Shown in pieces: positions 1 through 10,001 of a stretch of 64,000 nucleotides of DNA. The position numbers and the translations under genes are program-made. This DNA comes from Pseudomonas sp. UBA4617. GTDB taxonomy: Bacteria > Pseudomonadota > Gammaproteobacteria > Pseudomonadales > Pseudomonadaceae. How positions within the stretch are numbered: position 1 is the first letter of the stretch; each line of letters opens with the position of its first letter. The stretch is taken from NCBI RefSeq assembly GCF_002386445.1, contig NZ_DGIR01000026.1, forward strand, positions 217,821 to 281,820. Reading direction: 5' to 3'. The notes beneath the pieces are model-generated. The model was not told the origin of the DNA, ran no database searches, and worked only from the letters and a program-made list of their open reading frames with translations.

Positions 1-186
1 TACGGTTCTCGATCGCCCGGCGAGCAAGGCCGAACATCTCGGCATTTGCCATGGGCACGATGACGTTCTCGTTCTGTGCCACTACCTGCCTGACTGCCAG
101 GCCGGCAGGCAAATAAATATGTAAGCCTCACTGGGTGGCGCGGTCGCGCATGGTAACGGCTCATAGTCGTAGCTGGAGCCAATCGC

Positions 187-3100
187 ATGACCCTTACCAC
201 CGAACCCTTCGCCCCCCATGCGCAGAGGGACATGATCGCAGCACAGTTCGCAACACGCCCGACGTTGCGCCAAGTGTTGGACACCAAGCTGTTCAGCGCC
301 CTCGTCGCACGTTATCCACAGCTGGCTTCTCACTTTCCCGAACGTGATTCCAGCGAAGGGTTCACCGTGACCCTGGCGCGCAATGGCAAGATCGACCTGC
401 AGAGCCTGGCCACGGTGCTGCTCGACGGGCTGGTTCAAGGCCGGCCGGCAGCCTTCACCGAGCAGCATCACCTGAGCGCCGAGCCTCCCGCCAGCGGGCT
501 TTCCGAGGTTATCGAACACAGTGGCTTGCAGTCGCTGAACGTGCGCTTGCACGAACTGAATGCTGTTTTCGATGAAGTCCTGGCCTCGCTGATCGAAGAT
601 TTTCAGCGGGCGCAGATCGACTACTGGAATGCCGAAGCTCGCCCGAATCCCGATGATGCTGGTGTCGGCAGGCACCGCTGGATGCAGCAAGCGCTGCGGA
701 TGGCGCTGGCAGGCAGCGTATCGCGGGCCCAATTGGAGGATGACGAACGCACGTTGGTCAACGAACTGCTGTTGGGCGTGAGCGGGATCCAGGTCACCAC
801 GCTGGGCTTTTCCCGGACCGTTGATGAGCGCGAGCAGGTGTTCATGCCGGGGGACCTGTTGATCGAGGCTGAGCGAGACGAGCGCAAGCTAATCCTGTGG
901 TGCACGCTGTCTGGCGCGGTCAGGGCGTTCGCTGATGTGCTGGAATTCAGCGAAGCGCTGCGTGACTACTCGGCGGTGCGCTGCCGGGCCGACGAGCTGA
1001 CCTGGCGCAGGTACGCCTTCGAGGGTGATGTCTTCATGCAGCAATCCGGGTTGCTGCTGGCCCTGTTGCTTGATGATGTGGCACAAGTCAAGTTGTCGTC
1101 GATGGCCGATGGTGCCGAACTGGAAGCGGTGATGAGCGTACTCACCGACCCGTCCCGGCTTTTCCTCAACGAGGACCGTTCTGAAGATATCGACGTGACT
1201 TCGGCCTTGCCTGAATGGCTGTTGGCCGCCAGTAGTCGTGACCGTTTCGAGTATCAGGTGGCATTGCTGGATGCCTCGATCGCCCAGGCGCTGAGCAAGG
1301 GATGCACTTCGCTGGGCGGTCTGCAAGACCTTCACAGCTATGCCGCAGATCGCTTGCGCAAGCAGATGCTCGACGATTACCCAACTGAAGCCAATTACTT
1401 CCCGGATGACCTGATACTGAAGGTGTCCATTCCCGACACCACTGTCGACAAAGACTTGCCCGTCACCCTCAAGGATGGCGGCAGCCTGACCCTCACCCAG
1501 CTGGCAATCGGGCACCTGGATGCCCTGTCGGGCGGCATCATCAGCAGCATTAGCCATAGGGAAAACCAGTTGATCATGGACTGGATGAATCCGGTCTATA
1601 TCAGTAGCCTGATCGAGCGTGTGGACATTGGTGGCAACTATCCTGTGCATGCCGCCGAAGTGCTCAATGACAGGGCCACATTGACGGAGCGCGGCAAGCT
1701 GTTTGGCCGTGAATGGCGTTATGGACTGTTGTTCGACGGCTTGAAGGCCAAGGTCGAGGGCAACCTGAGCGAGAGTGCCTGGCATGCGCTGGCCGAGTTC
1801 TGCCGCAGCGGACGGGACCTGAGGGTGAATGTGGGTATCGCCCCCTTGGCCTTCAGGGCGGCCCCTGGCCGGCGTCAGGTCGACGAGGTTGTGTGCATGT
1901 ATGTGATCGCCCTGACCCACCCTTCGGTGGTGCTGCTGTACCGGCCGCTTTATGCACAACAGACGCTACTGCAGTACGACGATCAGGACGGCCTGATGAA
2001 CGCCATAAGGGAGCCTGGCGACCTGCAGGACAGTGTGCTCGCCTGGTTGCCGGAAAGTGCGCGATCCATCTACGCCTATGGCGGTTTCATCGAACCTCAC
2101 CTGGGTCGCCCGATCATCGATACTTCGATCCTGCCATCACCGGTCGCGCCGCCGAGATTGATGCTACGGAACTATCTGTCCGATATCGACGTGCGCATGT
2201 TCGCCAGCAAGCGCGCAGCGCTGATCGAACTGGCGGACCGGCAGACGGTGTCGAATGCCGAGCATCGCTGGGCGGTGGTGAAGACGTTCGGTTGGCTGTT
2301 CTTCGACCTGGTAGCGCCGGTATTGCCGGGCCTGCTGGGCCGGGTCGCTGCCTTGGTGGGCCTGCTGTCGCCGTTGCTGGAAAAGACCCCGGCTTCGCAG
2401 CGTGGCTTATCGGATACGGTAATGAGTGCGAACCTAGTGGCTACCGTAGCCATGGCGCTCATGCATGGTCGACAGGGCGAGATTGCCCGCGCACCGCGAA
2501 TGATTCATGCCGAACCGATCTACAAGGCCCTTGCACCTAGAGACCCCGCTATCTGGCGGCCCGCTGAGGTGGTGTCCACAGTGGAAACCTCCATCGGTTC
2601 GCTACGGGAGGAAGTGGGGCCGGTATCGCTGGGGCACGGTTGGGGGCAAGGGCCGGTGGCACAAGCTAAGGCGTTGGCCCCGTATGTCGCCGACATCGAT
2701 CTGACTGGCGCTACGCGCAGCAATGGCCTCGAGCGTGTTGGCGAACGGTTCTATGTGGTCATTGACGGGAATGCCTACCAGGTGCTGCACGACGATCATG
2801 GGCGGCGCATCGTTGGCCCTGACGGTGAGCATGGCCCGCTGTTGGTGGATGATGGCATATGGCGCATAAGAACCGATGGTTTCCTGCCTGGAGGCGGAGG
2901 CCGAGGTGAGCGGAGGGCGCCGCAGGAAAGATTCGACCGCGTGACGGGTCAAGCAACGGAACTGCTTGGTGAGCTGCAACAGCGTCAATACGAGACGGTC
3001 AGGTTGTCCCAGAAATGTCAGCAACTGTTTTCGGAGCTTAATACGCTCAAAGGCATGAGGGACAAGTTCCTGCAGATGCCGGACCAACAAGCTGATCAGC

Positions 3101-4206
3101 GTGCGCGGCTGGTCGCTTCCACCGAAGAAAAGATCGCGACGAAAAAGGGCGAGCACCGCGAAGCAAGCACCCAGTTCGTCAACGACCTGCGTGATGTCAT
3201 CGGCCGGAACAAGCGACTGGTCGGGCTGCTGAACACCGCTGCCGAATTGAAAACCCATTACTCCAGATTGGTATCCCGGTTCTCGCTGGCAACGATCGAG
3301 AAGGCACGGCTTGAATCATACGCCGAGATCGTCAGATGCAGCGAAAACATGCTGCACCAGGTACTGCAAAATGCCGAGCCCGGTGAAGTCTATCGGCTGG
3401 AGGATGAGCTGATTGGGCGTAACGTCAAAGACGTAGAGGGGCAGTACCTGGAGTACAAGCGCCGCATCGTAGGCCTGGTCGAAATCACCAGGCAGGCCGT
3501 GGAAGCGAGTGCCAACCTCGACGAATTCATCGTTCTGGTGCCCGAGGATCATGTGATGAGCTCGGTTCTGGATGAAAATGGCCAGCCGAGAACCGTGGGT
3601 GGATTAGTCGCGAAACGTACAGCCACGACGCTGGACATGCAGCTCGGGCAGGCTATGTTCCATGCAGAGCTCTCGTTCAATCTGGAGCAGGAAGGCGCTG
3701 TCAATCGGGCGGACGACAGGCGCAAGCTTGTCAGCGAAGCATTGAAAGTCGCCAGCAATGCTCACGCCCAACTCCTTACGAGCAACCTGCCGCCCGCAGA
3801 TCGTATCGAAGTGCTGCAAGTGGCCTGGGATGAATACAGCGCTGCCATCATCAATAGCATCGACATGAGGCGCGGGGTTGACCCCGTTGTGAATCCCGCC
3901 ATGCTCGAGGCTTTCGAACAGGACATGATGGCGTTGAAGCAGTCGGCCAACACCCTGTTGGTCGAGGCAATGTGGGAGCTTGAAGGCCGAGCTCCCTCGG
4001 CACGTCGTGCCTATCCTGTCGAGCAGGCGCAGCAGTTCGTGGTGTATGGCCGGGACGGTCAGATTGCCATAGGCCGTCAGGTCGATGACGGGGGGGGCGC
4101 CCGTGGTCGAGGTGACCAGCCGATCGGGCGATATGGCGGTGCTCAAGCGCTTCGACAGGGTCGATGGCGTATGGACCGAGCGGGTACCAGCCCCGACAAT
4201 ACCTGA
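187..4206 (+). CDS. DUF6543/dermonecrotic-toxin-like giant protein, N-terminal part (frameshifted)
   Basis: This 1339-codon frame starts at ATG 187, with GGAG at 175-178 as ribosome binding site. No signal peptide is visible. The protein resembles the large Pseudomonas proteins that carry the DUF6543 (dermonecrotic toxin-like) fold. A hydrophobic stretch lies at about residues 697-762, as in that family, and a charged coiled-coil-like stretch at about 919-1018. The reading frame ends prematurely because of an 8-G tract at 4090-4097. The last 38 or so residues (Gly/Arg-rich) are out-of-frame sequence. Removing one G joins this frame to the one ending at 4834, giving a 1548-residue protein. Function is unknown; a toxin or effector role is inference from family naming only. 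It may be a pseudogene, a phase-variable gene or a sequencing error. Confidence 0.75.
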   Translation: MTLTTEPFAPHAQRDMIAAQFATRPTLRQVLDTKLFSALVARYPQLASHFPERDSSEGFTVTLARNGKIDLQSLATVLLDGLVQGRPAAFTEQHHLSAEPPASGLSEVIEHSGLQSLNVRLHELNAVFDEVLASLIEDFQRAQIDYWNAEARPNPDDAGVGRHRWMQQALRMALAGSVSRAQLEDDERTLVNELLLGVSGIQVTTLGFSRTVDEREQVFMPGDLLIEAERDERKLILWCTLSGAVRAFADVLEFSEALRDYSAVRCRADELTWRRYAFEGDVFMQQSGLLLALLLDDVAQVKLSSMADGAELEAVMSVLTDPSRLFLNEDRSEDIDVTSALPEWLLAASSRDRFEYQVALLDASIAQALSKGCTSLGGLQDLHSYAADRLRKQMLDDYPTEANYFPDDLILKVSIPDTTVDKDLPVTLKDGGSLTLTQLAIGHLDALSGGIISSISHRENQLIMDWMNPVYISSLIERVDIGGNYPVHAAEVLNDRATLTERGKLFGREWRYGLLFDGLKAKVEGNLSESAWHALAEFCRSGRDLRVNVGIAPLAFRAAPGRRQVDEVVCMYVIALTHPSVVLLYRPLYAQQTLLQYDDQDGLMNAIREPGDLQDSVLAWLPESARSIYAYGGFIEPHLGRPIIDTSILPSPVAPPRLMLRNYLSDIDVRMFASKRAALIELADRQTVSNAEHRWAVVKTFGWLFFDLVAPVLPGLLGRVAALVGLLSPLLEKTPASQRGLSDTVMSANLVATVAMALMHGRQGEIARAPRMIHAEPIYKALAPRDPAIWRPAEVVSTVETSIGSLREEVGPVSLGHGWGQGPVAQAKALAPYVADIDLTGATRSNGLERVGERFYVVIDGNAYQVLHDDHGRRIVGPDGEHGPLLVDDGIWRIRTDGFLPGGGGRGERRAPQERFDRVTGQATELLGELQQRQYETVRLSQKCQQLFSELNTLKGMRDKFLQMPDQQADQRARLVASTEEKIATKKGEHREASTQFVNDLRDVIGRNKRLVGLLNTAAELKTHYSRLVSRFSLATIEKARLESYAEIVRCSENMLHQVLQNAEPGEVYRLEDELIGRNVKDVEGQYLEYKRRIVGLVEITRQAVEASANLDEFIVLVPEDHVMSSVLDENGQPRTVGGLVAKRTATTLDMQLGQAMFHAELSFNLEQEGAVNRADDRRKLVSEALKVASNAHAQLLTSNLPPADRIEVLQVAWDEYSAAIINSIDMRRGVDPVVNPAMLEAFEQDMMALKQSANTLLVEAMWELEGRAPSARRAYPVEQAQQFVVYGRDGQIAIGRQVDDGGGARGRGDQPIGRYGGAQALRQGRWRMDRAGTSPDNT

Positions 4207-4834
4207 TCGCGCCCGCGCGGAGCTGGTCGGGCATGCCCTGTATCTGCTGTCCCAGGACACAGCCCTTGAGCGAATGATCGAGCAAAAGGCACGCGAAGGC
4301 GTGAGTACTCGAGATCTGAAAAACCTCCTCGACGACCATATCGGCCAACTCCGTACCCACGCCGACGCGTTGCAGAGCGACGAAGGTTTCACCCATGGAA
4401 AACTGGTCGAAAAGCTGAGCAGCTGGACGCAGCGACGCCAGGAGTTGCTGATCAGGATCTATTCCATTACGCCTTACCCTGAAGCTGAGGGTTTACGCTA
4501 CCTGCATCAGCAACAGCGGATCTCGATCGAATACCGTGGTCCGCGGAAGGTATTGAAGGACAATTCCTCCATGGATGAATATGCGATTCGCCTGCGCGAC
4601 AGTAAGGCTGGCAAAGCCAAAAAGATCATCTGGGCTGCACACTTTCACTTCGGTTCGCCTGATGCCTTGCCAGCGGAGTTCACCGTGGGCCATCTCAAGA
4701 CCTGGGAGCAGCGCTTCCTGGGCCCCCAGGATGCCCCGGCATTGGCTGAGCGCGGCCAACGACTGCATCGGGGCCGGTTGACACTTGCCCAGGCATCGGC
4801 CGTTTTCAGCGAGGCTTGGAACCGCCCATCCTGA
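4085..4834 (+). pseudogene. C-terminal part of the frameshifted DUF6543-like gene
   Basis: The frame continues the protein broken at the G tract. With seven G the junction reads VDDGGAPVVEVTS without a gap. The real coding part begins at about 4098, and the ATG at 4085 lies inside the upstream frame with no ribosome binding site of its own. The C-terminus (WAAHFHFGSPD, then LKTWEQRFLG) resembles the conserved tail that closes many Pseudomonas DUF6543 proteins, so the family signature has been separated from the toxin-like body. It ends at 4834, 15 bp from the convergent yibQ-like gene. Independent translation of this fragment is unlikely. Confidence 0.7.
4090..4097 (+). repeat. Homopolymer tract of eight G at the frameshift
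   Basis: Eight consecutive G lie inside the coding sequence. Seven G would restore a 1548-codon frame from 187 to 4834. Such tracts are typical sites of slipped-strand mutation and also of assembly errors. Confidence 0.9.
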
Positions 4835-4849
4835 ACCTTGCGCTGACGC

Positions 4850-5617
4850 TCAGCGGTTCTGGTAACGGCCATTGCGGCCATGTGCCGGCATGGCCTGGTT
4901 GGCGCGTTCCGCAATCATCTGGCGCAGGCCGATCAATTCGATCCCCTGGCTCTTGAGCCTGGGGATTTCCCGTTCCAGCACTGCCAAGGTCTGTGGATAA
5001 GGGTGTCCAATCAGCACCGCCGAGCCTTGTTTGCGCGCCAGGGCGATACCCTGTTGCAACTGAGCGGTAATGGCCTCGGGTGTGCGTACGTCATCCAGAA
5101 ATACATCCCGTGACACATGCGCGACATCCTGTGCCTGCGCCTCGGCTGCGGCGACGGTGGCGGCACTGGTGCGACTGTCGACAAAGAACAGATGGCGCCG
5201 CTGCAGCTCGCCCATCAACCACGTCATGGGGTCACGCTGTGCCGTCATGCGGCTGCCCATGTGGTTGTTGATGCCGGCTGCGTAGGGCACCTTGGCCAAT
5301 GCTGCGTCCAGGCGCCGCGCCAGTTCTTCGATGGCGATACCTGGGTGCCAGGCATAGGGCCCGGTGGCCGGGTCCATGGGCATGTGCAGGATCACCGTCT
5401 TGCCGGCCTTGTGCGCCTGGCGTGCAAAGTCGGTGGCATGCGGGGTGTCGGGCATGATCGCCATGGTCACCGGCCCGGGCAGGGCCAGGGTACGGCCGTC
5501 ACGCTCGGGGCTCTGGCCCAGGTCGTCGATGATGATGCTCATGTAGGCCTTGCTGGCCGGCGCCGCTTGCGCGATTCCGGCCATCAGGCAGAACAACAGG
5601 CACAGCAGATAACGCAT
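4850..5617 (-). CDS. Divergent polysaccharide deacetylase family protein (YibQ-like, DUF610)
   Basis: This is a 255-residue exported protein with a clear signal peptide (residues 1-18, ending AQA). Motifs of the divergent polysaccharide deacetylase family are visible: IIIDDLG near residue 28, LHMPM, GINNHMGS, DSRTS and IGHPYPQTL, which together outline the NodB-like barrel with Asp/His metal-site candidates. The substrate of this family is not established; a role in the cell envelope is inferred from export and from the neighbours. It lies 8 bp downstream of ctpA in the same direction and follows envC-ctpA, an order conserved in pseudomonads, so co-transcription as an envelope-maintenance operon is likely. 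Confidence 0.88.
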   Translation of the reverse strand: MRYLLCLLFCLMAGIAQAAPASKAYMSIIIDDLGQSPERDGRTLALPGPVTMAIMPDTPHATDFARQAHKAGKTVILHMPMDPATGPYAWHPGIAIEELARRLDAALAKVPYAAGINNHMGSRMTAQRDPMTWLMGELQRRHLFFVDSRTSAATVAAAEAQAQDVAHVSRDVFLDDVRTPEAITAQLQQGIALARKQGSAVLIGHPYPQTLAVLEREIPRLKSQGIELIGLRQMIAERANQAMPAHGRNGRYQNR

Positions 5618-5625
5618 GGGGTAGA

Positions 5626-6942
5626 TCAGTCGCCCTTGGTGATGTTCAGGCCCTTGAGCAGGCTCAGGGCCTGGCTCAGCTGGAAGTCGTCATCCTGTGG
5701 GCGCTCCTTGCGTTTGCCACTGCCGGTCGGGCGGTCGGCGCCGCCGTTGCCGTTGCCCAGGTGACCCTGCAGGTCGGCTTCCTTGAAGTTGTCGGTGTCG
5801 GCTTCGGCGGTGAGCTTGGCCGGGCGTACTTCGATGTCGGGGACGATGCCCTGGGCCTGGATCGAGCGGCCATTGGGGGTGAAGTACAGCGCAGTGGTCA
5901 ACTTCAGGGCGCGATCGTTGGCCAGCGGCAGCACGGTCTGCACCGAGCCTTTGCCGAAGCTGTCGGTACCCATCAGTACCGCGCGTTTCTGGTCTTGCAA
6001 GGCGCCGGCGACGATTTCCGAGGCCGAGGCACTGCCGCCGTTGATCAGCACTACCAATGGCACGCCTTCGCTGGCGTCGGCCGGGTCGGCCGAGAAGCGC
6101 AGCTCGGAGTTGGCGATGCGCCCCTTGGTGTAGACGATCAGGCCTTTGGTCAGGAAGTGGTCGGCCACTTCCACCGCCGACTGCAGCACGCCGCCCGGGT
6201 TGTTGCGCAGGTCCAATACCACGCCGCGCAGCTTCTTGCCGTTGTCCTTGCGCAGCTTGGCCAGCGCCTTGCCCACTTCGTCGCCAGTCTTGACCTGGAA
6301 CTGGGTGATGCGAATGTAGCCGTAGTCGTTTTCCAGCAGTTGGCTCTTCACGCTCTTGACCTGGATGACAGCGCGGGCAAGGGTGACGTCGAACGGGGTA
6401 CCGCCATCGCGCACCAAGGTCAGGGTGATCTTTTCACCGACCTTGCCGCGCATCTTGTCGACCGCCTCGGTCATGGTCTGGCCCCGGGTAGGAGCGCCGT
6501 TGATCTTGACGATCAGGTCACCCGCCTGCACGCCGGCACGCGAGGCCGGGGTGTCATCGATGGGCGAGACCACCTTGATGAAACCATCTTCCTGGCCCAC
6601 TTCGATACCCAGCCCACCGAACTCGCCGCTGGTGCTTTCCTGCAGCTCCTGGAAGTCCTCGGGGCCGAGGTAAGCCGAGTGCGGATCGAGGTTGCTGAGC
6701 ATGCCCTTGATGGCGTTTTCCAGCAGGGTCTTGTCGTCTACCGGCTCCACGTAGGCCGCCTTGATGCGGTCCATCACCTCGGCGAAGGTGCGCAGTTCCT
6801 CAAGCGGCAGAGGTGCCTTGGTGGTCACCTCGGTGGCCGGCTCTGCAGCCGGCTTGGCCGGCTCTGCGGCAGTGGCCAGGGGCGCGCCCACCGCCAGGGC
6901 GATGGACAGGGCCAGCTGGGTGAGACGAGGCGAGTGCAGCAT
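5626..6942 (-). CDS. ctpA: Carboxyl-terminal processing protease CtpA (S41 family)
   Basis: This is a 438-residue periplasmic serine protease. The signal peptide ends near residue 25 (TAAEP). A PDZ domain occupies about residues 95-175 (GGLGIEVGQEDGFIKV). The S41 catalytic core follows with Ser306 in the GGSASASEI motif and Lys331 in the FGKGSVQ motif, spaced by 25 residues as in E. coli Tsp. The tail after about residue 380 is Gly/Lys-rich and probably disordered. CtpA-type proteases in Pseudomonas trim peptidoglycan hydrolases, which fits its place between envC (amidase activator, upstream) and the YibQ-like gene (downstream) on the same strand. Confidence 0.95.
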   Translation of the reverse strand: MLHSPRLTQLALSIALAVGAPLATAAEPAKPAAEPATEVTTKAPLPLEELRTFAEVMDRIKAAYVEPVDDKTLLENAIKGMLSNLDPHSAYLGPEDFQELQESTSGEFGGLGIEVGQEDGFIKVVSPIDDTPASRAGVQAGDLIVKINGAPTRGQTMTEAVDKMRGKVGEKITLTLVRDGGTPFDVTLARAVIQVKSVKSQLLENDYGYIRITQFQVKTGDEVGKALAKLRKDNGKKLRGVVLDLRNNPGGVLQSAVEVADHFLTKGLIVYTKGRIANSELRFSADPADASEGVPLVVLINGGSASASEIVAGALQDQKRAVLMGTDSFGKGSVQTVLPLANDRALKLTTALYFTPNGRSIQAQGIVPDIEVRPAKLTAEADTDNFKEADLQGHLGNGNGGADRPTGSGKRKERPQDDDFQLSQALSLLKGLNITKGD

Positions 6943-7020
6943 GTCGAACGAACTCCTGATCCTGTAGGCGCTCCCTGGGGAGCATCGGCGTGGCCCGTGG
7001 GCTACGCCGTCGAAATTTGA

Positions 7021-8325
7021 CTAGCCCCGGCACCACTGCGAAGGGTCGGTAGGGCGGCCCTGCTGGCGAATGGCGAAATACAAGCCGGCAGCATCCTGGC
7101 CGCCGCTGTCGCCAACAGTGGAAATGGCTTCGCCGGCCTTGACGATATCACCGGCGCTCTTGAGCAGGCTCTGGTTATGCCCATACAGGCTCAGGTAACC
7201 GTTGCCATGGTCGAGAATTACCAGAAGCCCGGCACCGCGCAACCAGTCGGCGAACACCACGCGCCCGCCGTGCACGGCACGTACCTGGGTGCCCGGGCTG
7301 GCGCTGATCATCACACCGTCCCACTTGGCACGGGCGTCGCTGCCGCGGGCATCACCGAAGCGTGCCAGCAATCGACCATTGACTGGCCAGGGAAGTTTTC
7401 CCCGCGCGGCAGAAAATGCGCCGCCATAGCTCGCGCCGTCGCTGGAAACCATCGGGCCCAGGGTGGTACGCGCCTTTTTCGGTGGCTCTGCGGGTTCGCT
7501 GTCTTGCGCGCGGGCGGCGGCTGCAGCCAGGGCCTTTTGCTGACGGCGTTTTTCCGCCTCCTGCTGGGCCAGCAAGGCTTTCTGGCGCGCCTCTTCGGCC
7601 TCGCGGGCCTGGCGGGCGAGGGTTTCCTCGATGGTCTTGAGCACTTTGGCCAGGTCGGCCTGGTCCTGCTCGCGCGACTGCAGCTTCTGGTCGCGGTCCT
7701 TCATGTCGCTGTTGAGCTTGGCCAGTACCTGCTGGCGTTTGCCACGCTCAACTTCCAGGGCCTGGCGGCGGCTGTCGAGGTCGGCGCGCTGGGCCAGCAG
7801 CTGTTCCTGCTGGTTGGCAATGTCCTTCTCAACGTTGGCCAGCTGGCGCAAGGTCTCGTTGAAGGTGCGCAGTTGCTCCAGGCGCGCCTTGCTCAGGTAG
7901 TCGTAGTAGGTGAGGGTGCGGGCGAACTTCTCGGGATTCTGCTGGTTGAGCAGCAGCTTCAGGTATTCCTCGCGGCCGTTCTGGTAGGCCGAACGGCCCT
8001 GGATGGCGATCAGTCGCTGTTGTTCAACGCGGGCGCTCTGGAGTTTTTTTTTCTCGGTATCAAGGCGCTCCAGCTCGCCCTCGGTCTTTTTTAGTTCTTG
8101 CTGCAGAGCCTCCACCTGCTTTTCGAGGTTGCCGATATCGGTCTCGGTGGCTTTGAGGTCCTTCTGCACACCGGCCTTTTCTTCCTGGAGCTTGCTCAGC
8201 GTCTTCTTGAGCTCGGCAATATCCTGGCGGGTGGCATCCAGTTGCTGCTGGGTCTGCGCACGCTCATCGGCGAATGCCGGACCGAGCAGGCAAGACAGGG
8301 CTAGGAGGATCAGGGCGCGAAGCAT
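7021..8325 (-). CDS. envC: Murein hydrolase activator EnvC
   Basis: This is a 434-residue protein. ATG 8325 is preferred over an upstream in-frame ATG because it begins a clean signal peptide (LILLALSCLLGPAFA). A long coiled coil (about residues 20-270) is followed by a LytM/M23 domain (about 335-430). The metal-binding residues of active M23 peptidases are degenerate: the first His/Asp motif reads KWDGVMI and the HxH motif reads LYFAI. This is what is known for EnvC, which activates amidases AmiA/AmiB at the septum rather than cutting murein itself. It is upstream of ctpA on the same strand and downstream of gpmI. Confidence 0.93.
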   Translation of the reverse strand: MLRALILLALSCLLGPAFADERAQTQQQLDATRQDIAELKKTLSKLQEEKAGVQKDLKATETDIGNLEKQVEALQQELKKTEGELERLDTEKKKLQSARVEQQRLIAIQGRSAYQNGREEYLKLLLNQQNPEKFARTLTYYDYLSKARLEQLRTFNETLRQLANVEKDIANQQEQLLAQRADLDSRRQALEVERGKRQQVLAKLNSDMKDRDQKLQSREQDQADLAKVLKTIEETLARQAREAEEARQKALLAQQEAEKRRQQKALAAAAARAQDSEPAEPPKKARTTLGPMVSSDGASYGGAFSAARGKLPWPVNGRLLARFGDARGSDARAKWDGVMISASPGTQVRAVHGGRVVFADWLRGAGLLVILDHGNGYLSLYGHNQSLLKSAGDIVKAGEAISTVGDSGGQDAAGLYFAIRQQGRPTDPSQWCRG

Positions 8326-8379
8326 GGGGTTTGGCGTACCAAGGATGGAGACTGGCCTAGTATGCCCGCGTGGGCGTGC

Positions 8380-8416
8380 AAAAAAAATGCCTCGCTGCGG
8401 GTGCAGGGAGGCGTTT
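8380..8416 (-). terminator. Intrinsic terminator after gpmI
   Basis: Read on the minus strand, a hairpin with stem GCCTC/GAGGC (8408-8412 with 8389-8393) is followed by an uninterrupted run of T (8380-8387). It sits between gpmI and envC and should separate their transcripts. Confidence 0.7.
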
Positions 8417-8465
8417 GTCTGGAATTCATGTGGAAAGAGGGCCGCAACGCGGCCCATGCACAGAA

Positions 8466-10001
8466 TCAGGCGTCGACCAGGATCGAAGTACCGGTCATTT
8501 CCGCCGGTTTTTCCAACCCCAGCAGCTTCAGCATGGTCGGTGCCACGTCGGCCAGCACGCCACCATCACGCACTTTCAGGTTGCGCTTGCCCACATAGAT
8601 GAACGGCACTGGCTCGGTGGTGTGCGCGGTATGTGCCTGGCCGGTGCTTTCGTCTTCCATCTGCTCGACGTTGCCGTGGTCGGCGGTGATCAGCGCTTCG
8701 CCACCCACCTTGTCCAGCGCGTCGACGATGCGGCCGACGCAGCCATCCAGGGCCTCGACGGCCTTCACTGCCGCTTCGAACACGCCCGTGTGGCCGACCA
8801 TGTCGCCGTTGGCATAGTTGACCACGATCACGTCGTAGCGTTGCTGCTCGATAGCCTCGACGATGCGGTCGGTCACCTCCGGCGCGCTCATTTCCGGCTG
8901 CAGGTCGTAGGTGGCGACCTTCGGCGACGGGATCAGGATGCGTTCTTCGCCGTCGAACGGCTCTTCGCGGCCACCGGAGAAGAAGAAGGTCACGTGCGCA
9001 TACTTCTCGGTTTCGGCGATGCGCAGCTGGGTCTTGCCGTTTTTCGCCAGGTACTCGCCCAGCACGTTGTTCAGGCTGGCCGGGGCGAAGGCGGCAGGTG
9101 CCGGGATCTTCGCCGAGTACTGGGTCAGGCCGATGTAGGCGGCCAGCTTGGGCAGGCGGGACCGCGGGAATTCGTTGAAGTCGGCTTCGACGAACACACG
9201 CGACAGCTCGCGGGCACGGTCGGCACGGAAGTTCATGAACACCACGGCGTCGCCATCTTCGACCTTGACCGCATCGCCGATGCGCGTGGCCTTCACGAAC
9301 TCATCGCTCTCGTCACGGGCGTAGGCTGCTTCCAGGCCTGCCAGGGCGGTGTCGGCGGTGTACTCGGCAGCGCTGTCGACGATCAGGTTGTAGGCAGCGC
9401 TGACGCGGTCCCAGCGGTTGTCGCGGTCCATCGCGTAGTAACGGCCAATGAGGCTGGCGATGCGCCCCTTGCCCAGCCTGGCGAAGGTGGCGTCGAGCAG
9501 TTCGATGGACGACTGCGCGCTTCGTGGAGGCGTGTCGCGGCCATCGAGGAAGGCGTGCAGGTAGATCTTTTCTGCGCCTCGTTGCGCGGCCAGTTCGGCC
9601 ATTGCCACCAGGTGGTCCTGGTGGCTGTGCACGCCACCGTCGGACAGCAGGCCGAGAATGTGCACGGCCTTGCCGGCAGCGGCGGCCTTGTCCACCGCTG
9701 CGGTCAGCACCGGGTTTTCGAAGAACTCGCCGTCGCGGATGGCCTTGGTCACCCGGGTGAAGTCCTGGTAGACGACGCGCCCGGCGCCGAGGTTCATGTG
9801 GCCGACTTCGGAGTTGCCCATCTGCCCGTCCGGCAGGCCGACATCCATGCCCGAGCCGGAAATGAGGCCATGCGGCTGGCTGGCGCGCAGGCGATCATAG
9901 ACCGGTGTGTTGGCGGCGTAGATGGCGTTGTATTCGGGGCTTTCGCTGTGGCCGAAGCCATCCAGGATGATCAGGACCAGGGGTTTGGGCGTACTCATCA
10001 A
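8466..10001 (-). CDS. gpmI: 2,3-bisphosphoglycerate-independent phosphoglycerate mutase
   Basis: This 511-residue cytosolic enzyme of glycolysis and gluconeogenesis interconverts 3- and 2-phosphoglycerate and uses two Mn ions. The alkaline-phosphatase-fold N-terminus (LVLIILDGFG) and the phospho-acceptor serine Ser64 in the GQMGNSEVGH motif are present. The C-terminal metal motifs (ITADHGNVEQM) are intact. The length is normal for the family. The start could also be the second Met. The gene is divergent from the rhodanese-fold gene at 10206. Confidence 0.97.
   Translation of the reverse strand: MMSTPKPLVLIILDGFGHSESPEYNAIYAANTPVYDRLRASQPHGLISGSGMDVGLPDGQMGNSEVGHMNLGAGRVVYQDFTRVTKAIRDGEFFENPVLTAAVDKAAAAGKAVHILGLLSDGGVHSHQDHLVAMAELAAQRGAEKIYLHAFLDGRDTPPRSAQSSIELLDATFARLGKGRIASLIGRYYAMDRDNRWDRVSAAYNLIVDSAAEYTADTALAGLEAAYARDESDEFVKATRIGDAVKVEDGDAVVFMNFRADRARELSRVFVEADFNEFPRSRLPKLAAYIGLTQYSAKIPAPAAFAPASLNNVLGEYLAKNGKTQLRIAETEKYAHVTFFFSGGREEPFDGEERILIPSPKVATYDLQPEMSAPEVTDRIVEAIEQQRYDVIVVNYANGDMVGHTGVFEAAVKAVEALDGCVGRIVDALDKVGGEALITADHGNVEQMEDESTGQAHTAHTTEPVPFIYVGKRNLKVRDGGVLADVAPTMLKLLGLEKPAEMTGTSILVDA

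Noticed and set aside
1..180. Possible partial gene at the left edge (plus-strand frame ending at 124, or a minus-strand frame through ATG 52)
   Set aside because: Fewer than 45 codons are visible in either frame and neither product could be recognised, so no call is made.
4085..4834. Independent 249-residue gene
   Set aside because: Its first residues continue the upstream protein once one G is removed and it has no start signals of its own; treated as the second half of a frameshifted gene.
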